This document shows, in pieces, positions 24,367-35,089 of a DNA stretch of 64,000 nucleotides (positions within the stretch are counted from its first letter, which is position 1; the number at the start of each line of letters is the position of its first letter). The translations under genes were made by a program, and so were the position numbers. A model generated the notes under the pieces. The model searched no databases. It worked only from the letters and a program-made list of their open reading frames with translations, and was not told where the DNA came from. Origin of the DNA: Endothia cerciana (Eukaryota; Ascomycota; Sordariomycetes; Diaporthales; Cryphonectriaceae); assembly GCA_026119935.1 (NCBI GenBank), contig JALRMH010000045.1, forward strand, positions 62,001 to 126,000, given 5' to 3'.

Positions 24367-26722
24367 GGCGGAGTCAGGATAGAAAGAAGAAAGGATGTGA
24401 GCTCGGGAACTGGAGGTCCTCAAGGGCCACGGTGATGCTCTCTGCTCTTCGTCTAGGCGCGATCCACAGTCGAGCCGCGCATCGTAGTCGCTCGTGGAGG
24501 TACCGGTCTGGCCGCCTGCGATACTCTCTCTCTCTCTCTCTTAGTTTAGAGTTCTAGCCACGAAAGCTGTTAAATCGAGACCTGCCCGGTGGACATACTA
24601 GTGGGCGCTAGTAGAAGGTACGGTCCGGGACAACAACACACAAAAAAAAAAGGAAAAAAAAAAAAGGGCCAGTGGACGAGTTGGAAGAAGCATCTCAGTA
24701 GGAAAAAGGGAGGATTTCCCGCTGAGTGCATAGTGGACGACGGCGATCGACGCATGCTTCCCCTGCAGGTGTTTGAACACACCCTGGGTGGGGAAGGGTG
24801 AAACGAAGAGGTACATGAGGGTACATACATGCCTGCATTCGTCACGTCCCCAGGCAGGGCTGCATACAGGAGTTCTCGTCTCCCGCACGCAAGCACCACT
24901 TCGAATACGACCTCCTCCACGCTCGTCCTCCCCTTATGAGGCCTATCCGCTGCGCCCATTATGGCCAGGAGGCAGACTATTGTTCAGATCTTGGCTCGCT
25001 CGGGCCCAAAGAATCTTCATGAGATTGTTCAGCCGCATTTTGGTAGGGGGAGTTCCCGGCGGTGACAACTTCTCGGGTCGCATCTCATAGTTCGAATGAA
25101 CTAATTACAAAGGCTCAGCACTTTGAGTGTTGATGCTTCAACGAGAGAGGGAAAAAAAAAAAAAAAAAAAACCTGCGTGGCTCGCCCAGGGTGTTTCAAT
25201 CTCTCCAACTACTATCGCACCGCGTTGTTCAACACGGCGCCTGTGTCAAGTGCTCTTGGCCGTCAGGCCATCCGTGATCAGCCTTCTCGAGTCTTGTGGG
25301 TATGGTCCCAAACACCAGGAAGAGAAGCTTGGTCTCTGCTTGCAGATAAGCCGTGAGACATGGTTGATACACGTGGTATCTTGTACTATGGTACGATGCA
25401 CAGCTCTCTATCCTCCTTTTGACACATACCTCATATGCCAAGAAGAGTTCCGTGTCCGCTCCAGCACATAAGACGGGTTCAGCCAGCTAGTATCACTCTG
25501 TGGCCCTATCAGAAGCGCCGCATCGTCCCCAAGACGGCAGAGGGGTGTGCTCGCAGTCTGCCGGCTGCTACTGCACCCATACAACGTGGTGAAGCTTGGC
25601 GGTCCGTCTCACACGCCACAGTACCGGCCTAGCATCTCGCTTAGGGTCCCGTATCTGAATAGCCCGCATGTGCCATGTTCAGCCTCAGATTTGTCCCCTC
25701 CCCCCCCTTCAGCATTTCTTCCAATAAACCATCTTACCCGTGGGCTGGACCAGTGTATTGGCTGCAGATACTCACTATCCCTCAGTCCCGCTTGGGTTGG
25801 GGTCCAGCCCTGGCTGCGGGCGGGGCGGGGCGTGTCTTCGCGTGGCCTTCTGGGTCCCGGCGGCGGTGGCGTCGACTCTGTGGGCCGGGGGGGGCTGAGG
25901 GGCCCGACAATGTCACTTCAGGTACCGATCCAGTCGTCATCCGCATCCCCTAACCTACTACCACAGTATACCAGGTTCAGGCGCTGCTCCCTTGTTTCTA
26001 AGCCTCCCCAACCCTGCACAAAACCCAGGGACTTGATTCAGACTTGTCCTGCCCTGCCTCTCTGCCTCTGCCTCCCTGCGCTCTGCCTGCCCTCGATTGA
26101 AATGATTCTCAGTCAGTCCCTCCGTGGCGTTTAATCAGGTGTATGAGCTTCTCTTCTTCTTCTGCCCTCAGCCGTCACCACCAACCCTCCTGTACAGTCT
26201 CTTGTGTGACGTCCCGGTGGCGAACGGCGGCAACAAACCTTCCTGCCTGGCCTTGCCTCGGTCCCCCCTGTGCCTCAAACAATTGCGATACTCCCCCTGT
26301 GCGGGACCCGGCATACTACGTACAGTGATTGCGCGTCATCAATCACGACACCCCGAGCGCCTTGCTCCTTGCAGCATCGCTCACTCACTCGTTTGGATCG
26401 GACATACCTGCTCCATCTTTGCCCCAGACCTCAACCCGCATACGACATTGGGCCGTAGCACGACGACTACAGGACACGACCTAGACCGGTTCGTGCAGGA
26501 CTTCACGTGGTGTGCGATCTGGCAGGCTCAACAACGCGCACCTCTCTAGCTCTATTGGTGGCAGCGTGGACCAGGTCTGAACGGCCATTGGGTTTCTAAT
26601 CTATTCAGTCCGCCGCAGGAACCTATTGATCGAGGATCTCAATCTCCCCAGGAGGAGCGCCTTGGCTGGCGCTTCTGGCCTTGTTTTTCTTTCTTTCCTT
26701 CCTTCTTCCAACATTTGCCAAC
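24367..26722. other. Divergent region between the DUF5672 paralogues
   Basis: No gene seen in 2.4 kb separating two outward-facing paralogues, so it holds both promoters. It includes a CT dinucleotide run near 24524-24540 just upstream of the left gene, A-rich tracts near 24642-24664 and 25151-25170, and pyrimidine-rich stretches with TTCTTCTTCT near 26150 and TTTCTTTCTTTCC just before the right gene. Confidence 0.55.
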
Positions 26723-28031
26723 ATGGCGCATTTGGAGAAGAACGAGGTCGAGGAGATGACCTTGAGTGAGGCATGGGTGCGGATAAAATCAATGTCGATG
26801 AGGATATGGGCGAGGACCACACGCAGGATACGGATCGCCCTCGCGCTCGTCGTACTTTTGTACGTCTCGGCGCCCATACTGCACATCTGGCTACCGCTGC
26901 TTGGCACTACTAACCATCGTGTCCAGAGTATTCACACTCAGCCTGTCAAATGGCTACATACAAGACTATGACGCCTACATGACAATACCAAAGGTGTCTC
27001 TTCAGTACGCCCAGGAGCAGAGGACGCCCTTCAATGAGTCCAAGGTGGCCCTCCTCATCGAAAACCGTGCCAACCCCATCCTCGCCCCCCTGATGCTGCA
27101 CTTCATGTCTGTCGTGCCGCCCGACTGGCGCTTCCGCTTCATGGGCTCCGTCGAGTCCGTCGAGTCCATCAACAAGTCCGTCGCCATCCGCAGCCAGGTC
27201 CAGGCCGGCAAGCTCGACCTGACATACATCCCCTCCAACATGTCCGTGTCCTCCCAGGAGGAGATCTCCCGCTTCCTCACCAACCTCTGGATGTACGAGA
27301 CCGTCCTCGCCCCCGCCGAGTGGCTGCTCATCTTCCAGACCGACTCGATCCTGTGCGCCAACGCCCAGCGCAATCTGAACGAGTACCTCGACTACGACTG
27401 GATAGGCGCGCCGTGGAACCCCGGCTCGCGCTTTGGCGGAAACGGCGGCCTGTCCATCCGCCGCGTCAGTGCCATCGTCGACGTGCTGCGCTCGCAGGCC
27501 CGCGCGGACTTCTCCGAGGCCGAGGATGTCTGGCTCACGGAGCGTCTGGGTCACAGGCCGAATGCCAAGATGGCCAACGCGACGGTCTCGCTCACCTTCA
27601 GCGGCGAGATGCATACGGGCAAGCCCACGCATCTGGCCACCGACAAGGAGACGTCGCAGTATAACTCCACGGTCGAGGCCGCGGAGCAGGGCGAGCTCGT
27701 CAAGGGGATCGACGACTGGCGCGAGGGCTTCTACGAGCCGATGGGGTATCACACGGGCGGTGGCGGCACGTACCTGCACTCGCAGATCTGGGGCAGCCCC
27801 AGGCTTAGGAAGCACATCTGGGACTACTGCCCCGAGGTCAAGATGACGCTCGCCATGGACGCGGCGAGGTATGTGCCGGGCAGCTGTGGTGCGTACTGGA
27901 AGCGGGACGCGCTGGGGGAGGGGTATCATATGGCCGATACGGGCATGTTGGATGTCGACCTGGGGATGGGGACGGAGATGATTGATGGTGTGGAGTACCC
28001 GTTGCTACCGGATGGACTGACGCCTTTCTGA
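26723..28031 (+). CDS. DUF5672 family protein (glycosyltransferase-like)
   Basis: Two exons, 26723-26859 and 26927-28031, encode 413 residues. The intron has a GTACGT donor, a perfect CTAAC branch near 26909 and acceptor at 26925-26926; it interrupts the membrane anchor (about residues 36-56). A second acceptor at 26941-26942 would also keep frame but shorten the anchor. Domain landmarks parallel the paralogue at 22762: VVPPDWRFRFMGS, QTDSILCANA, LDYDWIGAPWNPG, FGGNGGLSIRR and AEDVWLTERL. The C-terminus has the family's MGYHTGGGG and VEYPLLPDGL segments and no charged tail. Likely a type II Golgi or ER lumenal enzyme acting on glycans; donor and acceptor are unknown. Confidence 0.86.
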
Positions 28032-28694
28032 CCCCTCGGCACGTATCGGCCGGTGTGCCTCTTCCTGATTTTAAATATGATTTCCTTGGCACTTCGGCGC
28101 GTCCTTGTCAAGACGGACGAGCCGGGTAGCGTTAGGTGTTGTGGCGTTGGACAGTCCATATTGGAACTGGGCCCAAGAGGCATGGAATCAACTGGGGCCT
28201 CGGTCGGCTAGTTGTCTTTAGATCTTGTATACCACTGCGGCCAGGACTGTCACGTTAGGTGTGATGTCGGGTTGAGCCTCCCGGTCAAGAATGGAACCGA
28301 CTTCGGCCGTTGGTTTCCACTTGTACCGAATACCACATACTTGACAAGCAGTGCTCCGTATTTACCATCCCACCCTCGGTGCGACCGGGTTCCCATTGCG
28401 CTCCTTGGGAGTTGTGAGCAAAATTTCGGACCTGTTTCCTACAGGTGATGAATACGCGGAGATTTCTTGGGGGCTGTCCACCTCATGGCTGGATACTAGG
28501 CACGCGTTGAGCCCGCAGGAGCAGATAGGTTTTGTACAGGCTACCGCCCCCCCCGAGCGAAAGAAGATGCTATCTGTACTGTGTGCCACTGTTGTCGTCC
28601 CTCTACCAAGCCCGTCTTCCAAATTATGCCATGCGATGACAGATCGCCCCAAAGGCGCGGCCGCCGCCGCGGCTCAGGCCGGGGCACGGGGCAG
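28032..28694. other. Convergent 3' intergenic region
   Basis: Space between the 3' ends of the right DUF5672 gene and SEC12. Nothing beyond a short C run near 28546-28555 was seen. Confidence 0.55.
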
Positions 28695-30491
28695 CTAGCC
28701 TCCCACCACGCCCCCCACGGCGGCCGCCAGCTCCCCGAACAGGACCCCCCTCAGCACCGTCTCGCCCATGTCCTCGGCCCAGTGCCCGCCGCCCTTGAGC
28801 CTCTCCCTCCAGAGGGCCCTCTGCTGGTCCGACAGGTCGTCCCAGCCCCTGGCGGACCCGTCGTGCTCCGTCTCGAGGTTGATGTCGCCGCCGGGCACCT
28901 CCGAGTCGAGCAGGACCAGGCCGTGCTCGCGCCCGGCCAGGCTCCTCTCCTCGAGGAGCCGGGCGAGGAAGCCGGCGTGCGGGGCCGGCGGGGCCGGCGG
29001 GACGGCGTGGATGCTGGAGGGCAGCCACCTGTGCCCGCCTACGACGGGCCTGCTGAGGCCCTTCACCTCCAGGACGCCCTGCAGCACGACGCCGATGAGC
29101 AGCGCGACGCCGGCGAAGAAGAGGAACAGCCCCGCCGGGCTGGGCCGGCGGGCCTCGGCCGCGGTCACGTACCGAGGGAGGCGCGGGGGGCCGCCGCGGC
29201 GGGGCCCCCCGCCGGCCGGCCTGTCGAGCCGCTTCTTCAGCGCGATGGACTGGACCTTGAGGGTGTTGCTGACGGAGGTGCTGGCCAGCCTGAGGTACTG
29301 CGTCTTGGCGGTGCCGGACCTGGGGGGCGCGAAGCGCGAGAAGCAGAGGCCGGTGACCATGGCGGGGTGGACATCCCGGAGCACCCGCAGGGGGAGGAGG
29401 TTCGCGAGGAGGTCGACGCCGCCGAGGACCTGGTGGTCGAGGGTGTACAGGTGGATGGAGAAGTCGTTGGCGGCGACGGCGGCGACGAACTGGGCGTCGC
29501 CCTGCCCCGCGCCCGGCGAGGCGGGCGGGCTGAGGTTCGCGACGGCAAGGCCGGTGGCCTTGGCGCCCTGCCTCCTGGGCAGCTTCGTGTTGACGGCGAT
29601 CCTGGCCGTGGCGTCCGGCCCGGCGGCGGCCTTCGGCAGGCGGAACCCGTAGAGCACGACACCACCGGGCCGGGGCAGGTTGGCGACGGCGAGGGCGAAG
29701 CCCGCGGACAGGTAGCGTATGCAGCGGAAGGACGGCCGGACGTCGCTGTCGTCGGAGGGCATGGAGTAGACGCACCGGGGCTCGGCGCCTGCGGTGCTGC
29801 TGCCCCCCGCCGCGGCGGCGGCGACGTCGAAGGTGTAGATGTTGTGGTCGTCGCAGTACATGAGCTGGTACCCGTCCTCGGCCGTCTGCAGCACGTCCAG
29901 GTCCACGGCCTCCCTCTTGAGGCCCAGTACCCCGCGCGCCGTGGGCGCGACGCTGTTCGCGGCGACGTCGAACAGGGCGACCTGCGCCTCCTTCGAGAGG
30001 CCCGTGGCCACGGCGCCGAACTGGGGCGCGCCGGGGAAGGGCTGCGTCAGCCGCAGCAGCCGCTGGTATGTGTTCTGGTCGCCGGCGGTGAACAGCGGGG
30101 TCCTGTGCAGCTCCGCTATCCTGGCGCCCGTCGCCGGCCTGGCGGCCCTGGGCTGGTCGGCGCCGAAGACGCGGAAGTGCTCGTTCTTGCCCCTCTGCAG
30201 GTCGGCGGCGCCGGAGCTGATGCCGGCATACAGCAGGGTGGCCTTGCCCCTGCGCTGGCCGGCGGCGAGGGTGGTGACGTTGTCCTCGTCCCTGCTCAGG
30301 GAGATCTCGCCGGTGACCTCGAGCTTGTCGCGCGACGTGGCGTCGAGGGAGGTGATCTTGTTGCCGACGCCGGTGCGGCTCGCGCCGCCGCCGCCGCCCA
30401 CGAAGAGGCGGTTGGGGTCCTGGGGGTCAAAGTCGCAGCCATAGAGGGGGTAGTCGAGCGTGATCTTGGCTTCAGGGAACGGGGGAGGCAT
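28695..30491 (-). CDS. SEC12: SEC12-like guanine nucleotide exchange factor for Sar1
   Basis: One exon of 598 residues. Sec12 is an ER membrane protein whose cytosolic beta-propeller loads Sar1 with GTP to start COPII coat assembly. Evidence: the potassium-binding K-loop region at residues 31-46 (VGGGGGASRTGVGNKI), WD-like repeats through about residue 430, a hydrophobic span at about 453-476 (the single membrane anchor) and a lumenal tail of about 120 residues. This is the family layout with an extended lumenal domain as in yeasts. ATG 30491 was chosen: the open frame continues upstream only through a nonanucleotide repeat that would encode poly-Thr. The gene is very GC-rich with C/G-ending codons, which leaves long antisense frames open. 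It converges on the right DUF5672 gene. Confidence 0.92.
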   Translation of the reverse strand: MPPPFPEAKITLDYPLYGCDFDPQDPNRLFVGGGGGASRTGVGNKITSLDATSRDKLEVTGEISLSRDEDNVTTLAAGQRRGKATLLYAGISSGAADLQRGKNEHFRVFGADQPRAARPATGARIAELHRTPLFTAGDQNTYQRLLRLTQPFPGAPQFGAVATGLSKEAQVALFDVAANSVAPTARGVLGLKREAVDLDVLQTAEDGYQLMYCDDHNIYTFDVAAAAAGGSSTAGAEPRCVYSMPSDDSDVRPSFRCIRYLSAGFALAVANLPRPGGVVLYGFRLPKAAAGPDATARIAVNTKLPRRQGAKATGLAVANLSPPASPGAGQGDAQFVAAVAANDFSIHLYTLDHQVLGGVDLLANLLPLRVLRDVHPAMVTGLCFSRFAPPRSGTAKTQYLRLASTSVSNTLKVQSIALKKRLDRPAGGGPRRGGPPRLPRYVTAAEARRPSPAGLFLFFAGVALLIGVVLQGVLEVKGLSRPVVGGHRWLPSSIHAVPPAPPAPHAGFLARLLEERSLAGREHGLVLLDSEVPGGDINLETEHDGSARGWDDLSDQQRALWRERLKGGGHWAEDMGETVLRGVLFGELAAAVGGVVGG

Positions 30492-30533
30492 CGTGTCATC
30501 GGGGATGAGGCATCCTAGGTAGGTAGGTGGGTA

Positions 30534-30575
30534 GGTTGTGGTGGTTGTGGTGGTTGTGGTGGTTGTGGTGGTTGT
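30534..30575. repeat. 9-nt minisatellite in the SEC12 5' flank
   Basis: Four full copies plus a partial copy of GGTTGTGGT (plus strand), starting 43 bp upstream of the SEC12 ATG, next to an AGGT tetranucleotide repeat (about 30517-30534). On the SEC12 sense strand it reads as ACCACAACC copies, probably within the 5' leader or core promoter. Confidence 0.9.
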
Positions 30576-31323
30576 TCCTGTCCTCTGTCTGTGGACGAAC
30601 AGGACAGAATGACGATGGGAGGCCACCAGGAGGGCGAGCCTGAGTCGGATCTGCAAGAAGACAACATGCCTGTGGTTCTGGGCACCCCTGCTCCCCCTCC
30701 CGCACGACGGTCCCGCCGCTTTGGGACAGGGCGGACGGACAGGGCACAGGCCACAGGCCACAGGCCACAGGGGGTCGTCAGCTCCCCCAGCCGTTCGCCG
30801 CCCAGCCCCAATCCCGATTCTGAGTCTGCCCGGTTCCTGCGTCTCCTCTCTGGGGGACTGCTTACGTAGTAGTAGCAGTAATACTAGTGAACCAAACCCA
30901 CAGCAAATCATGGCACTCGCGCTCATGGAGCTGGACCTTACCTCTGGGGTTCTCCATTGCTACCGCATCCGTCGTCGCCAATCGACAACGTCGCACGCAT
31001 TTCACCTGCTTTGCTCACTGCCTTTCGTCGTCAACCTCCTGGACAAGGGACTCCGGTGGGCGGCTTTGAAGACGGCTCCGTTCAAGAGCTTGTGGGCGAT
31101 CGCCCGGCCGAATGTCTGCGAGCATGGCGCCGAGCTTCTCTGGAGAGACGGCACGATACCGACGCCTGTAGGCCGTGGCCAGGTTGATCGTGTTGATCAA
31201 GCCCGGTTTCGAGGCTACTAGAGTACCTATTGCTCATCCATGGGTGGCCCAAACCTGATGCCAGAGGGCCACCTCTTTCAAGGGCGGCTCTGCATAACAG
31301 ACCTCCTCAACGGACACTGGGTT

Positions 31324-31339
31324 GGGGGGGGGGGGGGGG
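31324..31339. repeat. G16 homopolymer
   Basis: Sixteen consecutive G on the plus strand in a gene-free region, the joint-longest G/C homopolymer of the window. Confidence 0.95.
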
Positions 31340-34198
31340 TCAAGCATGCAGGCAGTATGGTCTGAGGCCTAGAAGGCTTGACGAGTCCGATGAACAGCCA
31401 GAGATGGCTTGCAAAGAAAGCAGTCGCCCCGTCGGCGTGGGCCCCGTCGGCGTGGGATGCCAGCACGCCTGCATGCTATCACCAAGGCACCGCGGAGTGG
31501 TTGCTTCGGTCCATGTTAGGGCCTTCATGCTGCCGACTCACACTATGCAACAGCTCGGCCCGCGCAGCTTGCTCCTAAAGGGCGATGTTGACTGTTGGGG
31601 CTGCCTTCGCTCCCGCTGGCGTCTGGCGGTCGTCTGGCGGGGGACCGCTCGGAGGCAAGAATGAGGCCGCCGCCCCTGTGGAGCACTCTGGATACCCCTC
31701 AGGAGTCGGAAGGCCGCCAAGCCCTTTAGAAGATGAGAGAAGAGCAGATGCTCCACCATTGTGAGGTCACAGGAGGCCGGGGGGTGGCAGACTGCCTCGC
31801 TCCGAGAACAAACGCCGCCCCCTCGGACAGTCTCTCGGGCCTTGGGAAAACCTCTGGCGGCCCTGCCGATCTGCGCACGTCTCATTTCCGCGCCGTGGAG
31901 GCGGGAGGGGAGTCATGTGCCGAGCGGAGAGGCCGAGGCTGAGACGCAGGACGGAAAGGTTGCAGACAGGCTCAACGCGGAGAACACATGGCTCCGTCGA
32001 CACCCAAGACAGACCCGCCGGTGTGACTACTCGGCGACCGTGCCGGGTGGTCGTTGGAGATGAGAGAGATCTCGCCTCGCGTGGCAGTCAGCCCCGTCAA
32101 CGGTACGATAGTATCCTACGAGATTGCAAGATCGAACTTTAATCCGGAACCAGAAGACTTGGGGGGGGTCTATAAGATTGCAGTTGTCGGGCTGGCGAGA
32201 TGATGTCGATGGGGGAAATGCCGGGTCCAGCGCCTACGGGGGGTGGTCAAGGTGTTTAATTCCACAGGGGGCGATCAGAGCTATGACTGCGGCCCTGTTG
32301 TCTCGGGCTGATGGGGTCCACCAGGTCTTCGCCCGCGCCTGAGTGGCCACGCGGAGTCGATGCCCACGATCCAACGTGGACGGGCCCTCTCCGGGCATTT
32401 ATTTGGGGGGGGGGGGGGGCGAACCCGCTTCCCTGATGTCACGGCACGCATACGGACGTACCCAACATACTGATAGTACAGTACTACGGTACAGTGAAAT
32501 GTCTCCTCCATCTCCAGTACACCACAGGACTATGCCGTTTTTAGTATCCAAAAGCTTGTCGGCGGCGTTCCTGCATTAGCGCGGTGGGAAGAGAGGAGAA
32601 GATGAGAAGGAAGTTGGCCGCCGTCAGCCTACACCGGCCCGCAATCTCACCAGCTGCATCTGCCGGGGCACAGGGCACAGGGCACACAGTACAGACCAAA
32701 TTTACACCCAACAGGCCCCAATCGTTGGCCAACAACAACAGTTGGGAGCCTATTCGGCCAAATTCCCATCTGGCCAAAGGAAGAATCCCTCGAGGCCCCC
32801 TCCCCCCGCCTGGTCTCACGGCGCACCAGGCCAACAACGGGGGACTCAAGTTGCACAATGCGCCGTGGCTTGAGAGCGATCCCGCCAGGTGATTTGATGA
32901 TGACCGAACGGGACACTGATCAACGGGACTCAGCCTTTGTCTAATATGGCCCGTTTCAAAACATCATGCGAGACCTCTAAGGGCGCACTGACACCTGGAT
33001 GGGCCCCTGCCAAAATCAACCTTATTTCCCATCCTCAGGGATCATATGGCTACCAGTGGAAGACTACCGCGGCGTCACTTGTGTAGCTGTCAACGCCCTT
33101 CCCGGCTGGCACTCATCCAGGGAACTTCTTGAGGGCCGTACGCCTATGTCGTCACGTCGTGGCCCTCTTGGGGGCGGGCTCGCCCTCACGGCTGTCTGCC
33201 CACCGGAACCTGCTGGCGAAGGCTCACAGTGTCGACGCGCAAGCGTACACCGCCGTCTCCGTTTGGGTTCGCAACAGCTCCCCACGCTGCAATGACGATC
33301 CCAACGATCCGTATAATCAGCGACCATGCCTTGCTATGGTCACAGACTTGTTGTCACTGATGGTGATCTATTCGAACCGGGAGCTCGGGGTCGGGTCTGG
33401 CATTGAGCATCTCGTGGCCAGGTCGACATCATAGCCGCGCCGCATAGATTGGAAAAGTAACATGGCGCGATCTCAGTCTTGCCGGCACATGAGTGGCATC
33501 TGTGATCACGACGGGCCTGGCTGTAAGCGCCGGGCGAGCTCGCAGCAGCAGTCACACCAACTGAGGCACAGACAAGCCAGGCAGGATTCTTGTCACGGCT
33601 CCGCAGCATGCAGTCCTTCCCGGACGTCGACGGCCAGCCAGTCGTCCGGCCATCAGGTTTTCCCTCACAGCCAACGGCGGGTAAGACAGCGCAGCGACCG
33701 CTCAGCCAGTCAGCTTCATCCTACGGCTCAAGATCATGCTTCGGCCCTGTCGGGATGCCAGGAGCGCTCTGAATAGGCGCGACTCGCAGGATGGGGCCCC
33801 TGGTGACCTTACCAACGCCATTCCTCTGCCCTCGCTCACCTCCACCGAACCCCTGATTTAGCGTGCAGGGGGCCGCCACGACCCATGCATATTGCAATTT
33901 CCCACGAGATCCCACATAACCACCCCCCGGGGCACGCGCAGTCATGCCCTATTTAACAAGACTTGCCCTCTTTCCCTCTGCTTCCCTCCGCTCCTTTCGC
34001 TCTCCTTCAGCCCACCAACAAGCTCCAAACCCTTCAGTTTCCAGAGTATTCGTCTCACCTTGACTTCGGTCGTCCATTCATTCACCCAAACTACCAAACG
34101 CCGCCACACAAAACAAAAAAAAAGCCTTGAGCTTCAGTCCCATCTCTACGATTTTCTCAGCTTCTCAACGAGACCAAACAAGCCCCCAACCAGCCAAA

Positions 34199-34382
34199 AT
34201 GCGTTCCATGATCTTTGCTGCTGGCCTTGTCGCCCCGGCCATGGCTGCCATCGGACAGCCTGCCCCCGAGCAGTCCACCGTCTACAGCACTGAGATGATC
34301 ACCATCACCTCTTGCGCCGCTACCGTCACCGACTGCCCTGCCCGCTCCACCTCGTAAGCCGCCGCCGATGTCTTTGGGGGGG

Positions 34383-34419
<37 letters not shown>

Positions 34420-35089
34420 GGACACTTTGGGCGTTGCTAATGATATATATGGTAGTGTGTCGTCCAAGGTCCACACCCTGACCCAGAGCACCCTCACCTT
34501 GACCTCCGCCGAGACCGAGACCTCCTCATCCGCCGTCACTGTGACCCCGTCCAGCTCCACCCTCGTTGTCGCCACCACCCCCGCGAGCAGCAGCGTGGCT
34601 ACCGCCGTCAGCTCCAACTCCCCCGTCGGCGAGTCTGCCCCCCCGGCGGCCGGATCCTCCAGCTCTGCGCCTGTTGTCGGCTCGACCGTCTCCATCGCCG
34701 TCCCCAGCTACTCCGCCGTAACCCCAGCCCTCAGCACCGGAGCTGGAGCTGGCCAGTGCCCCAGCTACTCGGTCCAGACCATCTCCACCTCCGTGACCAC
34801 CGTTGTGCCGACCGTGATCTACTCCACCGTCGCTGTTCCCTGCGCCGCGACCTCCACCGGTGGAAACTCCCCCGTCGGTGTCACTACCTCCGGCGGTGTC
34901 AGCCCCACCGGCTCCAAGAACGCCACGTGAGTTCCCTGCCCCAAAACATGATGTGCCCTCCCGATTACTGACATCAGATATAGCGTCACTGGCTCCAGCC
35001 CTACTGGCATCGTCACCGCCGGTGCCGCCTCCTTCGGCGCCTCCGGTGCCCTGGCTGCCGTTGCCGGTCTCGTCGCCATGCTGGCTTAA
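34199..35089 (+). CDS. Secreted Ser/Thr-rich GPI-type cell wall protein
   Basis: Three exons (34199-34353, 34456-34926, 34984-35089) encode 243 residues. The N-terminus is a signal peptide (MRSMIFAAGLVAPAMAA, cleavage near residue 17-18). The body is Ser/Thr/Val/Pro-rich with few charges and a small number of cysteines, typical of O-mannosylated wall proteins. The C-terminus is a hydrophobic Ala/Gly/Leu/Val tail after small residues, the pattern of a GPI-attachment signal. Intron 1 contains a (TG)17 repeat. The final exon may instead begin at 34978: CAG at 34977 and TAG at 34983 are six bases apart and both preserve frame, adding Tyr-Ser; the CTGAC branch sits too close to the first AG, so 34984 is preferred. 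CT-rich promoter and leader suggest strong expression. No enzymatic domain. Confidence 0.85.
34384..34417. repeat. (TG)17 microsatellite in an intron
   Basis: Thirty-four bases of perfect TG dinucleotide inside the first intron of the wall-protein gene, beginning about 30 bases after the donor. Confidence 0.95.

Larger units (their letters stand above)
30492..34198. other. Gene-poor region with G tracts
   Basis: No recognisable gene in 3.7 kb. The left end is the SEC12 promoter/leader with a 9-nt minisatellite (30534-30575) and a 7-nt CCACAGG repeat near 30745-30766. G16 at 31324-31339 and G15 at 32405-32419 are among the longest homopolymers of the window. Short tandem repeats: a 15-nt CGTCGGCGTGGGCCC doublet near 31431-31459 and GGGCACA copies near 32664-32690. 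The last 250 bases are the promoter and CT-rich leader of the wall-protein gene. Confidence 0.55.

Noticed and set aside
26946..27929. 327-codon frame antisense to the right DUF5672 gene
   Set aside because: Shadow frame caused by codon bias; the sense frame has clear family motifs.
28581..30518. 645-codon frame antisense to SEC12
   Set aside because: Shadow of a very GC-rich gene; the translation is a Gly/Arg/Val/Ala-rich mirror with no domain.
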